NCBI RefSeq assembly: GCF_000346485.2
Contig: NZ_KQ976354.1
Location: 6,299,510-6,351,255 of the forward strand
Length of the DNA: 51,746 nt
Reading direction: 5' to 3'
From: Scytonema hofmannii PCC 7110
Lineage (GTDB): Bacteria; Cyanobacteriota; Cyanobacteriia; Cyanobacteriales; Nostocaceae
Shown here: one piece after another, positions 1 through 8,567 of the stretch
Position numbering within the stretch: position 1 is the stretch's first letter
Layout: each line of letters begins with the position of its first letter
Made by a program: the position numbers and the translations under genes
The notes under the pieces: generated by a model
Databases searched by the model: none
Told to the model about the DNA's origin: nothing
The model's input: the letters and a program-made list of their open reading frames with translations, nothing else

Positions 1-27
1 GGAGTGGGGGAGTGGGGGAGTGGGGCG
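1..27. repeat. GGAGTGGG octamer repeat at window edge
   Basis: About three copies of GGAGTGGG lie inside the reading frame of the P-type ATPase, where they encode a Pro/Ser/His stretch. The same repeat style occurs at 15398-15429 and 45377-45430. Confidence 0.8.
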
Positions 28-1271
28 TGATGTGCTGGCATTTGCATGGTATGAGACATCAGTAGGTCATGCCAAATGTGGGTGCCGAAAAAGTACCATA
101 AGATAAATGTTAATAGAGCAGCTGTCAATACACCGTAGGTAAAGTATCCTGCTACTGTATCTGCTAATTTTTGTACGGGTGCTTTGCGAGTTTGGGCTGT
201 TTCTACTAAAGCAACAATTTGAGCTAAAGTGGTATCGCTTCCAGTACGAGTTGCCCGGATTGCGATCGCACCTGAAGTATTGATTGTCCCTGCTACTACT
301 AAATCTCCCGGTTGCTTGATAACTGGCACTGCTTCTCCAGTTAGCATCGACTCATCTACAGTTGTTTGTCCATCCACAATCTCGCCATCAACGGGAATTT
401 TCTCTCCAGGAAGAACTTGCAACCATTCACCAACACGCACGACCTCAGCAGGAATTTCTACAACTCCCCCATTGGCAAAAACTGTAGGAGTCCCATCTTC
501 CTCTGCTTTTGGTTTAGCAATCAACCGGGCTACTTGCGGCTGGAGAGCAAGTAATCCTTTAAATGCTACAGCCGCACGATTCCTGGCTTGTTTTTCCAGT
601 GTGCGCCCTAGTAAGATAAAGCCCAGCATCATCACTGGTTCATCAAAGAAACACTCCCAACCAAGTTGGGGAAACAGTAAGGCAACTAAGCTGGCAATGT
701 AGGCTGTTAGCGTTCCCAGTCCTACAAGAGTATTCATATTAGGTGCATTGTGCCGCACGCCCAGCCAGCCATCTACCAGAATTGGACGACCGGGGATCAG
801 TATGGCAACAGTTGCTAAGCCACAGTGGAACCAAATATTTTGCAAACCGGACGGTATCGGTCCACCAAGACTGCCGATATGCCCGGTAATTGATAGTACC
901 AGAAGTATTGCTGCGATCGCCAACTGCTGACGTGCCACCTGCATTTCTCGACGCTGCCGCTCTTCTGGATTGGGCATTTCTTGTGTCTCGCTTGCTCCTT
1001 CTTTGCCTCGTTTCCGGGGTTGAGTCGGAAATCCAGCCGATGTCAATTTCTTTGCCAGTGCTTCTGGCTCTGCCGCACCAGTTTCTAATTCTACGACTGC
1101 TACTTCTGTCGCTAGGTTCACACAAGCGCTTTTAACTCCCGGATGTTGAGTTAGCTGACGTTCTACCGCCTTTACACAGCCAGCACACTTCATCCCCCCA
1201 ACATCCAAAGTAATTTTCTCTGTTGTTAGGGCTGGTTCTGAGGGAAGGTTAGTCTTCGAGACAAATTGCAT
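1..1271 (-). CDS. Copper-type P1B-ATPase, N-terminal part (runs off left edge)
   Basis: Reading the minus strand from an ATG at 1271 gives an open frame to the window edge (about 423 residues). It starts with a heavy-metal-associated domain carrying GMKCAGC (C29, C32), the usual Cu(I)-binding CxxC site. Several hydrophobic segments follow, then an actuator domain with LTGEAVPV (TGE at 311-313). A Met/His-rich extracytoplasmic stretch ([11 protein letters not shown]) lies just before the edge. The phosphorylation motif DKTGT and the membrane CPC motif would lie beyond the window. The family pumps monovalent copper out of the cytoplasm or into the thylakoid (PacS/CtaA-like in cyanobacteria); which one cannot be decided here. 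The last visible codons are made of a short tandem repeat. Family assignment is firm; the metal is inferred from the CxxC. Confidence 0.9.
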   Translation of the reverse strand, partial: MQFVSKTNLPSEPALTTEKITLDVGGMKCAGCVKAVERQLTQHPGVKSACVNLATEVAVVELETGAAEPEALAKKLTSAGFPTQPRKRGKEGASETQEMPNPEERQRREMQVARQQLAIAAILLVLSITGHIGSLGGPIPSGLQNIWFHCGLATVAILIPGRPILVDGWLGVRHNAPNMNTLVGLGTLTAYIASLVALLFPQLGWECFFDEPVMMLGFILLGRTLEKQARNRAAVAFKGLLALQPQVARLIAKPKAEEDGTPTVFANGGVVEIPAEVVRVGEWLQVLPGEKIPVDGEIVDGQTTVDESMLTGEAVPVIKQPGDLVVAGTINTSGAIAIRATRTGSDTTLAQIVALVETAQTRKAPVQKLADTVAGYFTYGVLTAALLTFILWYFFGTHIWHDLLMSHTMQMPAHHAPLPHSPT

Positions 1272-1353
1272 GGAAATGTTTAGATTTGCTACGAAAGAAA
1301 TATAAACGCTAAATTAAGCGCCTCTTATTTGAGCGTAGGCGAAATCCGAAGCA

Positions 1354-1368
1354 TTGACAGATTGTCAA
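1354..1368. promoter_or_regulatory. Candidate operator TTGACA-N3-TGTCAA upstream of the ATPase
   Basis: A perfect 6-3-6 inverted repeat (TTGACA GAT TGTCAA) lies 83 bp upstream of the ATPase start codon. Copper pumps are usually controlled by a metal-responsive repressor or activator, and a dyad here suits such a site. The cognate regulator family cannot be read from the dyad alone. Confidence 0.4.
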
Positions 1369-1415
1369 ATATATTAAGTTTTGTTAAGAGGGCATTGGGC
1401 ATTACCTCTGCTACT

Positions 1416-1592
1416 TCATCGATAGCAACGCCAATAAGTCACGTAAATTAACGCAAGCACCTGTAGTGGTATAAGAACAAATTCACCTTTCAAAAAAGGA
1501 TGTATTTCCAAATGAGACATAGTACTGAAATACGCCATTGCCATGAGAGCAAGAGCTATTAAGGTTAGATTTTTACCTTTGAGAGCTAACAT
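1416..1592 (-). CDS. Doubtful small hydrophobic protein (58 aa)
   Basis: An ATG at 1592 opens a 58-residue frame with two predicted membrane spans (roughly residues 8-24 and 35-53) and a basic end (WRCYR). A GTG two codons upstream is an alternative start. There is no clear ribosome binding site and I recognise no family. It lies between the ATPase and the TM2 gene on the same strand. The hydrophobic composition in two clean helices is the only support, so it may be a chance frame. Confidence 0.35.
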   Translation of the reverse strand: MLALKGKNLTLIALALMAMAYFSTMSHLEIHPFLKGEFVLIPLQVLALIYVTYWRCYR

Positions 1593-1710
1593 AAACACAA
1601 CTATAGTGTGGGACTTCTAACGGGAAATAGTTGAATTTTGAACAAGCATCCTGAAAGGGATGAGATAGTCGAGAAATAATATATTATGTTAGACGGCAAT
1701 AAAAGATTGT

Positions 1711-1747
1711 CAGTGACTGGTCACTGGTCACTGGTCACTGGTCACTG
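1711..1747. repeat. TGGTCAC heptamer array
   Basis: About five tandem copies of TGGTCAC, a short tandemly repeated repetitive (STRR) sequence. It ends directly against the stop codon of the TM2 gene on the minus strand. The same heptamer recurs at 4443-4489 and 16559-16632. Confidence 0.9.
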
Positions 1748-1748
1748 A

Positions 1749-2024
1749 TTAGAACCAACCTTGCCTATTCAGGAAATAGGTGCTCACAAACTCATCGTGT
1801 GATTTGTTTAAATAAATCATTCCTTCGATTAAACCAACAAGCTGCATAATGAGTAATGTCAAGCCATAGGTAAAATAACTACCGACCAACGAAATGATTA
1901 GCATGGCAAATCCTTCTGGAGCATACCCAAGAATGAATTTGTGGATACCAAAACCTCCAAAAATAATACCGCAGTATCCAGCTAAAAGTTGTTTGGTAGC
2001 ATGACTGGGGCTGAGTTTAGCCAT
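1749..2024 (-). CDS. TM2-domain membrane protein (91 aa)
   Basis: The protein has two hydrophobic segments separated by a short turn. The pattern GGFGIHKFILGY followed by a second helix ending LVGLIEGMIYL is typical of TM2-domain proteins (Gly-rich first helix, H-K/R-F-Y/I-L-G motif). The start is supported by AAAGGAA upstream of ATG GCT AAA. Small bacterial TM2 proteins have no settled function. The stop codon abuts a TGGTCAC heptamer array. Family call good, role unknown. Confidence 0.75.
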   Translation of the reverse strand: MAKLSPSHATKQLLAGYCGIIFGGFGIHKFILGYAPEGFAMLIISLVGSYFTYGLTLLIMQLVGLIEGMIYLNKSHDEFVSTYFLNRQGWF

Positions 2025-2722
2025 GGGTTTAGTTCCTTTGCTTTATGAGTGATTGATAAGTAAGACCTATAAGTTGAAGCTAGTTAAGGATTTTGGTGAC
2101 TTAACGAGCGATCGCGGCAGAAGCACGGATAAAAATAGATATGCAGAAATAGCGTGACACCAATGCATAGTGAACGCTAAGAACGCGAAAAACTAACAGT
2201 CCTCAGGCATAGCTGAAACTGCACTCCTTCGTGACTCTCCTATCTTTACTTTAGCTAGAAAATCCGGCAAAGCGGCTTGACAGCACTATATGCTGGAAAA
2301 TTCTTTGATAGAGAGCGATCTATAAGAGTGGTAAAAATACCAGTACGCCTAGTATCTTTTACTACTCAAGCTCTGCGCTCTCCGGATTCTTTTGATATTT
2401 CTACAGTGATAAAAATACTAGTGTAGATACCTTTATTATGAAGTGATTTCCTACAAGCTAGGATACCAAGTCGATAAAAATAGCAGTAACTTTATGGTTC
2501 GCTGTCTACTCGCAGTTCTGGGATAGAACAGTGAATATGCGATCGGTTAGTTGCAGCTATTCATGCCATCAAACGTGCCTACACCTAATGAATAAGTAGA
2601 AGAAGACAACTTTAACACATTTGCTTCAAAGTAGCATTTATTGACATTAAACACCAAGGGTGATGAGTAAATTTTTGTAAAACTTTTAGCAAAGAATTTG
2701 TAAAGTTGGTAGCCCGAAAAAA
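2025..2722. other. 698-bp gap with a spaced AT-rich motif
   Basis: No convincing ORF or RNA gene is seen. A related motif, roughly GATAAAAATA followed by C/G-AGTA, recurs near 2128, 2331, 2408 and 2473; the last three are spaced 77 and 65 bp. The rest looks like non-coding drift with one HIP1-like GCGATCGC. The gap separates two minus-strand genes, so it would hold the promoter of the TM2 gene and the 3' end of the protease gene. Confidence 0.45.
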
Positions 2723-4360
2723 TCATTGACCGGGACTACCTAAGATAAACAGGCTTAGAAGAGTGCCACTATTCCAAAGGCTGTGGAGAAGCATGGGAGC
2801 AAGGAGGTTGCGCGATCGCGTATAAACGACGCCCAGCACAATACCCAAAGAGAACAGGGGGAAAATTTCCGCCAAGCTAAGGTGAGCCGCCGCAAACAAA
2901 AAACTACTGATGAGGATCGATCCCCACACGGGTAGATAACGGGTGAGAGAGGGTAACAAAAAACCGCGAAAGAGAATTTCTTCAAAGATGGGAGCTGCGA
3001 TCGCCGCCGTCGAGAAAAATATCGTCAGTGCGACAGAATCCTGGCTTTCAAGCACCAGTTGTAACAGGGGATTGCTACCGCCTTGTCCTTTCCACAACTG
3101 TTGATTAATCAAGGATACGACAACTACTACAGGCAATGCTACACAGTAGCCACCAAATCCCCACAAAAACCAATTTTCCTTAAAACGGACTCGAAACCAA
3201 TCATTTGATAGTGGGAAAAAGCGCTTGATAGCTAAATACAGTACTGACAAAGCCCCTAATGCCACGAACAAATAACTGATAAAAACAGATAGCGCTTGAA
3301 TTCGCACGCTAGAGGCGAGGGTTTTGATAGGGAGAACAGATTTGACTAAAGGCACAAGGAATGCTTTTATCGCCACAGGTACGAGGAATTGTCCCGTGAA
3401 GAAAAAACCCACGACAAAAACCACCAAAATCGTTTCAGCATCCCAAGGAGTTAACCAAGTGACATCTCCATTTTGAGCAAGTATTGCAGCTTTTCCCTTG
3501 AAAAAACGTTCTGCTAGCAAAAAGAGCAATAAGCCCACCCCAATTAGAGAAGCAATCACCGGGACAGTACCTATCAGTGATAATCTCAACATTGCTGTTT
3601 CAGCGACTTCCTGTTGAGATGCTTTTAAATTTGTGAGGGCATCTTGTCGTTGCTGGAGTTGATAGAGTTTTTCCAAAGCAATATATTTAAACCAGCCATC
3701 TAAATTAGGTTGAATCAGTGGTTCAGAATCAGGCAAAAGACGAGGGGGATCGCTCCACAGCCCCGCTAAAACTGCTGCAACCTTGCCAAATTCAGAATCA
3801 CTTCCCAAACTTTGCTGCATTTCATTCCACGTTTTAAAAGCAGCATCCGTTTTTCCTTGCTGTGCTTGTAAAATTCCCAATCGCAAATCTAATTCGGTAA
3901 TTAATTTTTGCACTTGCTTCAGCGACTGCTGTAACAGTTGCTGCTGTTCGGAAGTGGGGTTAGTTGCAGGAGGATATTGCGATTGAGGTTGAGAGGTTGC
4001 AGGAGCCGTTTCTGGTTGAGACTGGAGTTGTGCAAGTTGTGTTTTAATTTTCTCTAAATTACTTTGAGCCGATTTCCTTGCTTCTTGATACTGCTGTGTA
4101 GCTGCATCCAAGGGTTTAGTACCAAGGATTGCATCTTCCAAGGGCTTCAAATTTGCGCTGTCGCTATCCGACGCTTCCAAAGAGACTGCTTGCAGGGCAA
4201 GATTTGTTTGGTAAAGTTCCAAGCGACTTTGAAACTGAGGTTGCTGCCAACTCGATAATAAAGACTGACCGACAGTCAAGGTTGTTAGCAGAGTCAGAAC
4301 TATTAAAATAAACCGCCCTGCGGTTCTTACAAACGTTGAACTTGGCTGCTCGTGACTCAT
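2723..4360 (-). CDS. CPBP-family intramembrane metalloprotease with long N-terminal domain
   Basis: I start this gene at the ATG at 4360 because GGGAGGAAAA lies directly upstream; a frame upstream to 4402 has no such site. The 545-residue protein has an N-terminal membrane anchor and then a Gln/Ala-rich, helical, probably extracytoplasmic region (about 40-230). About eight membrane helices follow. The CPBP signature is complete: EEILFRG (EExxxR at 460-465), a following FAAAH, and HSLWNSG near the C-terminus. CPBP (Abi/CAAX-like) glutamic proteases cut within membranes and some serve in bacteriocin immunity or protein maturation. The substrate here is unknown. The long helical N-terminal region is the unusual part. 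Confidence 0.85.
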   Translation of the reverse strand: MSHEQPSSTFVRTAGRFILIVLTLLTTLTVGQSLLSSWQQPQFQSRLELYQTNLALQAVSLEASDSDSANLKPLEDAILGTKPLDAATQQYQEARKSAQSNLEKIKTQLAQLQSQPETAPATSQPQSQYPPATNPTSEQQQLLQQSLKQVQKLITELDLRLGILQAQQGKTDAAFKTWNEMQQSLGSDSEFGKVAAVLAGLWSDPPRLLPDSEPLIQPNLDGWFKYIALEKLYQLQQRQDALTNLKASQQEVAETAMLRLSLIGTVPVIASLIGVGLLLFLLAERFFKGKAAILAQNGDVTWLTPWDAETILVVFVVGFFFTGQFLVPVAIKAFLVPLVKSVLPIKTLASSVRIQALSVFISYLFVALGALSVLYLAIKRFFPLSNDWFRVRFKENWFLWGFGGYCVALPVVVVVSLINQQLWKGQGGSNPLLQLVLESQDSVALTIFFSTAAIAAPIFEEILFRGFLLPSLTRYLPVWGSILISSFLFAAAHLSLAEIFPLFSLGIVLGVVYTRSRNLLAPMLLHSLWNSGTLLSLFILGSPGQ

Positions 4361-4442
4361 TTTTCCTCCCTTGACTAACCAGTGCAGAGTCAATAGTCTC
4401 ACCCCTTGGGAATTATCGCAAGAAAATGCATTGAATGGTTAG

Positions 4443-4489
4443 TAACCAGTGACCAGTGACCAGTGACCAGTGACCACTAACCACTAACC
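4443..4489. repeat. GTGACCA/CCACTAA heptamer array
   Basis: Tandem heptamers of CAGTGAC type pass into CACTAAC-type heptamers. The array lies in the divergent interval between the CPBP protease gene and the Uma2 gene, within 100 bp of both starts. Confidence 0.85.
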
Positions 4490-4528
4490 TTAGATATCAT
4501 CAACTCATAAGTCTCTCGCTGTTCCATT

Positions 4529-5323
4529 ATGTTAGAGTACAAACCATTATTCAATTGCTTGCCTTCTGCAGAGGATTTACCTGATTCTGACGATATTCCT
4601 GTAGATGACGAACTGCAAGATTTAATTCCTGGTTTTCTCAAAGCAATCTTGGCTTGGATATGGGCTAGCCGTATGGATTGGTTTTTTGGTGTGGACATGG
4701 GGGTTTACTACGATCCCGACTTACCTCCTGTCGTACCAGACGGATTTTTGAGTTTGGGTGTCCGCCGGATTGTCAGCGAAAACTTACGCTTGAGTTACTT
4801 GCTGTGGGAAGAAAAGGTACTTCCTACCATGGTGCTAGAGGTTGTTTCTAAAAAACGGCGTGGGGAGTATACGAAGAAAAAAGATTTCTACGCCGAGTTA
4901 GGAATTTTATACTACGTTATTTACAATCCCATCCGTCCTAACAAACCTCCTTTGGATGTTTATCGTTTGGTAAATGGTGAATATGTTAAACACAAAGGAA
5001 ACCCAGTGTGGTTGGAAGAGATAGGTTTGGCAATTGGTTATGAAAGAGGAACTCACCTAGGCATTACTCGTGACTGGTTGTACTGGTATGACCAACAAGG
5101 AGTAAGATATTTAACACCAGAAGAACTAGCCACCACTGCTGAACAACGTGCTAGCACTGCCGAACAACGTGCCAAAAGGTTAGCAGAAGAGTTACGCTCT
5201 TTAGGAATAGATCCAGATACGCTGAGAGCACAGAGGCGAAAGATGAGGAATTACCACCTGAATCAAAATTTTATGAGTCACCTTGACAGAGCTAGCGGTG
5301 CCCACCCTACCTACTTTTATTAA
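4529..5323 (+). CDS. Uma2-family (DUF820) protein with coiled-coil tail
   Basis: The 264-residue protein shows the Uma2/DUF820 pattern of cyanobacteria: VPDGFLSLGV, then LVLEVVSKK-like VLEVVSKKRRGEYTKKKDFYAELGILYYVIYNP, the D/E-x-K nuclease-like core of the PD-(D/E)XK superfamily. A Glu/Ala/Arg coiled-coil tail (TTAEQRASTAEQRAKRLAEELRSLGIDPDT) follows. Such families are abundant in cyanobacteria and often sit among mobile or toxin genes; their function is unproven. The final ~30 residues do not look like the family and end in an interspersed repeat (CACCTTGACAG..GCTAG), so the original stop was probably lost or replaced. The gene converges with and overlaps the next by 4 bp. Confidence 0.8.
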   Translation: MLEYKPLFNCLPSAEDLPDSDDIPVDDELQDLIPGFLKAILAWIWASRMDWFFGVDMGVYYDPDLPPVVPDGFLSLGVRRIVSENLRLSYLLWEEKVLPTMVLEVVSKKRRGEYTKKKDFYAELGILYYVIYNPIRPNKPPLDVYRLVNGEYVKHKGNPVWLEEIGLAIGYERGTHLGITRDWLYWYDQQGVRYLTPEELATTAEQRASTAEQRAKRLAEELRSLGIDPDTLRAQRRKMRNYHLNQNFMSHLDRASGAHPTYFY

Positions 5324-5724
5324 GCTACTGCTAACGATTTATCTTCTTCCCAAGAAAGTAATGGATCGAGTTTTCCTAATTCTGTAAAAGTTCTAGCGGC
5401 TAGCAAACAACGTAACAAATCAACACACATCTTTGCCGGATAAATTCCTTCTTGTCCGCCAACAACTAGCTTTTCTGTTATATTGGGCTTAGATGAATCA
5501 ACTAAGCTATAAAAGCTTAAGTTATCAAAAGTTACAGTAACAATATATTTTTCTGACTCACCACCTCCAATACTCATATACATTTCATCATCAGCACCCA
5601 GTGTCACTAAAGTTTTACTTTTACCATTTAATTCGCGGATAGCTGTTTCTATATGATTCCAGCTTGGATTTTCAATTAATTCCCCTTCATTTTTGTTTCC
5701 AACAGACATATCTAATACAAACAT
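5320..5724 (-). CDS. Imm1-like immunity protein (134 aa)
   Basis: The start is ATG 5724, with AGAGGGAG four bases upstream. The N-terminal half has the Imm1 pattern: a PSWNHIETAIRELNGK helix, then a strand with MSIGGGESEKYIVTV (the M-x-I-GGG signature). Imm1 proteins neutralise toxins delivered by polymorphic-toxin or contact-dependent systems. No cognate toxin gene is visible nearby, so this would be an orphan immunity gene in the TA/Uma2 islet. The assignment rests on the GGG and Trp motifs, not a search, and is tentative. Confidence 0.6.
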   Translation of the reverse strand: MFVLDMSVGNKNEGELIENPSWNHIETAIRELNGKSKTLVTLGADDEMYMSIGGGESEKYIVTVTFDNLSFYSLVDSSKPNITEKLVVGGQEGIYPAKMCVDLLRCLLAARTFTELGKLDPLLSWEEDKSLAVA

Positions 5725-5770
5725 TTTCTCCCTCTTAAACTGCAAGCATTATAGAGTTCTCAGTCTACAA

Positions 5771-6001
5771 TCAAACTTGATTTAGCAACTGGAAATAATT
5801 GTCTCTAGAGATTTCGGCTGTTTTCAAATTATTTTTGATGATTGAGACGGGAATTTCATCGTATGTAGGAATTACAATTGGTCTTGAGATGCCTGGTTTG
5901 ATGTAGCAACGATGACTTCCTTCTTGCCTAGCAAATGTAAAACCAGCAGCAAGAAATACCTTTTCTAGTCGTTGCCAGGAAATGGGTGTTATTCTTGGCA
6001 T
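5771..6001 (-). CDS. hicA: HicA-family toxin (mRNA interferase)
   Basis: This 76-residue protein has the HicA/YcfA layout: a short helix (ISWQRLEKVFLAAGF), then strands containing RQEGSHRCYIKPG with the catalytic-type His at position 30, and a C-terminal helix (IIKNNLKTAEI). HicA proteins are double-stranded-RNA-binding-fold RNases that cleave mRNA when free of antitoxin. The gene lies 2 bp downstream of the HicB gene on the same strand, antitoxin first. Both the motif and the pairing support the call. Confidence 0.85.
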   Translation of the reverse strand: MPRITPISWQRLEKVFLAAGFTFARQEGSHRCYIKPGISRPIVIPTYDEIPVSIIKNNLKTAEISRDNYFQLLNQV

Positions 6002-6003
6002 CG

Positions 6004-6273
6004 TCAGACACCTACTGTCATAGAATGCCTTTCAATTGCTACCCAATCAGGGCTTATCCAGTTTCCATCTTGTAGTTTGTAACCTGTTTCTTGAAGAATT
6101 TCCTCTAAAGTATCCATGTCAGCAGCAGTAACTAGAAAAAGATGGACTGCTTCGTCTAAAGCAATTCTCGCCTTTTCTTGTGTTTCTCCTGAACTCATAA
6201 TGTCTAGCGGCATCGCGTGAGCTACAAATTGCGAGTCTTCTATCCAAATTTGGACTGTATAGTTGATCTGCAT
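6004..6273 (-). CDS. hicB: HicB-family antitoxin
   Basis: The 89-residue protein has the degraded RNase-H-like fold typical of HicB: an opening beta-strand pair (YTVQIWIEDSQFVAHAMPLD), then SSGETQEKARIALDEAVHLFL (the G-x-T-x-x-E-A helix). It precedes hicA by 2 bp. HicB binds and blocks HicA. No separate DNA-binding domain is obvious in the C-terminal tail (WVAIERHSMTVGV), so promoter autoregulation is uncertain. Confidence 0.82.
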   Translation of the reverse strand: MQINYTVQIWIEDSQFVAHAMPLDIMSSGETQEKARIALDEAVHLFLVTAADMDTLEEILQETGYKLQDGNWISPDWVAIERHSMTVGV

Positions 6274-6431
6274 TTTTTATCCTATCTTTACGACTCAATT
6301 CTCTCACCACTGCTTGTATTTATACTTGTGGTGAATTTTCTCGTACTATCCTAATTTCAGCGATTGCATTTAGACAAATAAATTTTATACTATAGTGATG
6401 ATAGCAACCTGATAACTTTCTAACGCTCTAG

Positions 6432-7049
6432 CTACAAAGCAGAATCAAAAATTTGCTGGGCTGTCAGATTGAGTTGAGGGAAAGTAGGGGATACGATTGA
6501 AGTGTTGCCCCTAAACAGATTCATTTGATATTCCCCATTAAGTAACTGGCATACAAAAATGGCAGGTTGTTTGGGGTTACCAATAAAGTTGCGTCCCCCT
6601 AATGCAGCATAATCAGCAATCCAAAACTCAGGAATACCCATTTCTTCATAATCGGCGAACTTTTTATAGTAGTCATCTCGCCAATTAGTTGAAACAACTT
6701 CAACGACTAAGGGAATAGATGCAGGTTGAGAAACAGTTGACTCGTTTTCCCATAGCGGTTCATTTGGGAGATTGTCGCGATTTATTAATAAAATATCTGG
6801 AGAGTAGGCTGATTCTTGGTTCGGTGGTTTAACTAATGCAGTTTTAGGAATGTGGTAGGGAAGGTTGAGCCGATCGAACTCTACAGTTATTTTACGTGCT
6901 ATGAACCCAACAACATTTTCATGCTTCCCGGTTGGTTGAGCCATTTCGACAATTACTCCATTGTGCAGTTCGTAGCGTCCACCTTCAGGACGCCATGCTG
7001 TAAATTCTTCAAAAGTTACTAGTTTGGGTGAGACTGGTGCAGTAGTCAT
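6432..7049 (-). CDS. Uma2-family (DUF820) protein
   Basis: A typical 205-residue cyanobacterial Uma2 protein: opening FEEFTAWRPEGGRYELHNGVIVEM, SPDILLINRDN, then IPLVVEVVSTNWRDDYYKKFADYEEMGIPEFWIADY (nuclease-like core with D, E-V-V and Y-x-x-K), and a C-terminal SPTFPQLNLTAQQIF. Unlike the family member at 4529 it keeps the normal C-terminus and has no coiled-coil tail. Biochemical role unproven. It stands alone between the HicBA pair and the suf operon. Confidence 0.85.
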   Translation of the reverse strand: MTTAPVSPKLVTFEEFTAWRPEGGRYELHNGVIVEMAQPTGKHENVVGFIARKITVEFDRLNLPYHIPKTALVKPPNQESAYSPDILLINRDNLPNEPLWENESTVSQPASIPLVVEVVSTNWRDDYYKKFADYEEMGIPEFWIADYAALGGRNFIGNPKQPAIFVCQLLNGEYQMNLFRGNTSIVSPTFPQLNLTAQQIFDSAL

Positions 7050-7197
7050 AAATTCTTCTGATGATATGAGTCCCTATCAGTCATTAGCGATCGCATTCAT
7101 ACGAATAAATTCTATACAAACAAGCATAGCCTGCGTAGGCAGGCTTCATTCCATAGCTCTATAATTCTATTTTGCGGGGAGCATAAACCTCCAGAAT

Positions 7198-8460
7198 TTA
7201 ACTTCCAAAACTGCCAAAGAAATCCAAAGTTTCCTTCAGTGCTTTCACAAAAACATCAATTTCTTCACGAGTATTGTAGAAAGATAAACTTGCTCGTGCA
7301 GTTGCTGCAATACCTAAATGACGGTGTAATGGTTGAGTACAATGGTGTCCGGAACGAATGGCAATCCCTTCTTGATCTAATAATGTAGAGAGATCGTTAG
7401 CATGGACATCTTTTGCAGTGAAAGCAGCAAGGGCGGCTCTCCCCAAACCTGCGACTTTAGGTAATGGTCCGAATAGACGAATTTCAGGAATTTGTACTAG
7501 CTTCTCAAAGAGAAAGCCAGTCAATTCTGATTCATAAGCATAGATTTTATCCATACCAATATTGCTTAGGTAATCCACTGCTGCACCTAGAGCAATTGTT
7601 TCCGCGATCGCAGGTGTACCCGCTTCAAACTTATGAGGTAAATCGGCGTAGGTTGAACGATCTAAAAACACTTCAGCAATCATTTCTCCACCACCAAAAA
7701 AGGGAGGCATTTGCTGTAGCAATTCCAACTTACCATACAAAAAGCCAATCCCAGTTGGAGCGCACATTTTATGCCCAGAAGCTACCAACCAATCACAGTC
7801 AATTTGCTGAACATTGATAGGCATATGAGGGACACTTTGGCAAGCATCAATTAAAACTTTTGCTCCATATTGATGAGCGATCGCGCAAATCTCTTTTACA
7901 GGATTAATACAACCCAAAGTATTAGAAACATGAACAACCGACACCAATTTGGTTTTATCAGAAACCAGTGTTTTAAACTGTTCCAAATCAACACTTTCCT
8001 CTGGTGTCAGTTCCACAAACTTCAGCACAGCACCCGTTTTTTGTGCCACAAAATGCCAAGGAACCAAATTACTGTGGTGTTCCATGACCGAGAGAATAAT
8101 CTCATCTCCCCGTTGCAAATTCTTCATTCCCCAACTGTAAGCCACCAAGTTAATAGCTTCAGTCGCATTACGGGTAAAAACAATTTCTTGACGCGATGCA
8201 GCATTGACAAACGCAGCTACTTTATCTCTAGCTGCTTCATAAGCTTCAGTCGCTTTAGCACTGAGAGCATGTACGCCACGATGCACGTTGGAATTGTACT
8301 GCTCGTAATAATCTCGCAAAGTATTAAGTACGAGCAAAGGTTTTTGTGACGTAGCAGCGTTATCAAAATAAATTAAAGGCTTCCCGTTGACTTCCTGATG
8401 TAATATCGGGAAGTCAGAACGGACTTTGTCAGCGAGGGTTCTTTCCTGAGTATAAGTCAT
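7198..8460 (-). CDS. sufS: Cysteine desulfurase SufS
   Basis: This 420-residue group II cysteine desulfurase is the last gene of the sufBCDS operon. The PLP-binding lysine is K231 in [11 protein letters not shown], and the active cysteine is C374 in [14 protein letters not shown], with the short loop typical of SufS rather than IscS. It takes sulfur from cysteine and passes it to the SufBCD scaffold. It is full length. The gap to sufD is about 90 bp filled with heptamer repeats. No SufE is seen nearby. Confidence 0.96.
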   Translation of the reverse strand: MTYTQERTLADKVRSDFPILHQEVNGKPLIYFDNAATSQKPLLVLNTLRDYYEQYNSNVHRGVHALSAKATEAYEAARDKVAAFVNAASRQEIVFTRNATEAINLVAYSWGMKNLQRGDEIILSVMEHHSNLVPWHFVAQKTGAVLKFVELTPEESVDLEQFKTLVSDKTKLVSVVHVSNTLGCINPVKEICAIAHQYGAKVLIDACQSVPHMPINVQQIDCDWLVASGHKMCAPTGIGFLYGKLELLQQMPPFFGGGEMIAEVFLDRSTYADLPHKFEAGTPAIAETIALGAAVDYLSNIGMDKIYAYESELTGFLFEKLVQIPEIRLFGPLPKVAGLGRAALAAFTAKDVHANDLSTLLDQEGIAIRSGHHCTQPLHRHLGIAATARASLSFYNTREEIDVFVKALKETLDFFGSFGS

Positions 8461-8462
8461 TG

Positions 8463-8567
8463 GTTGATAGTTGATAGTTGTTAGTTGTTAGTTGATAGTT
8501 GTTAGTTGATAGTGGTTAGTTGTTGGTTGAAAACTACTAACCACTAACCACTAACCACTAACCATTT
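8463..8567. repeat. TTAGTTG/CACTAAC heptamer array between sufD and sufS
   Basis: Tandem heptamers of GTTAGTT and GATAGTT type, then of ACTAACC type on the same strand, can fold back on each other. The array reaches into the 3' end of sufD and supplies its last codons (VSG) and stop. Confidence 0.88.

Noticed and set aside
739-1125. 128-codon minus-strand frame
   Set aside because: Overlaps the P-type ATPase in another frame on the same strand; the ATPase frame has clear domain motifs.
7870-8349. 159-codon plus-strand frame antisense to sufS
   Set aside because: A shadow of the strongly conserved sufS frame; no motif of its own.
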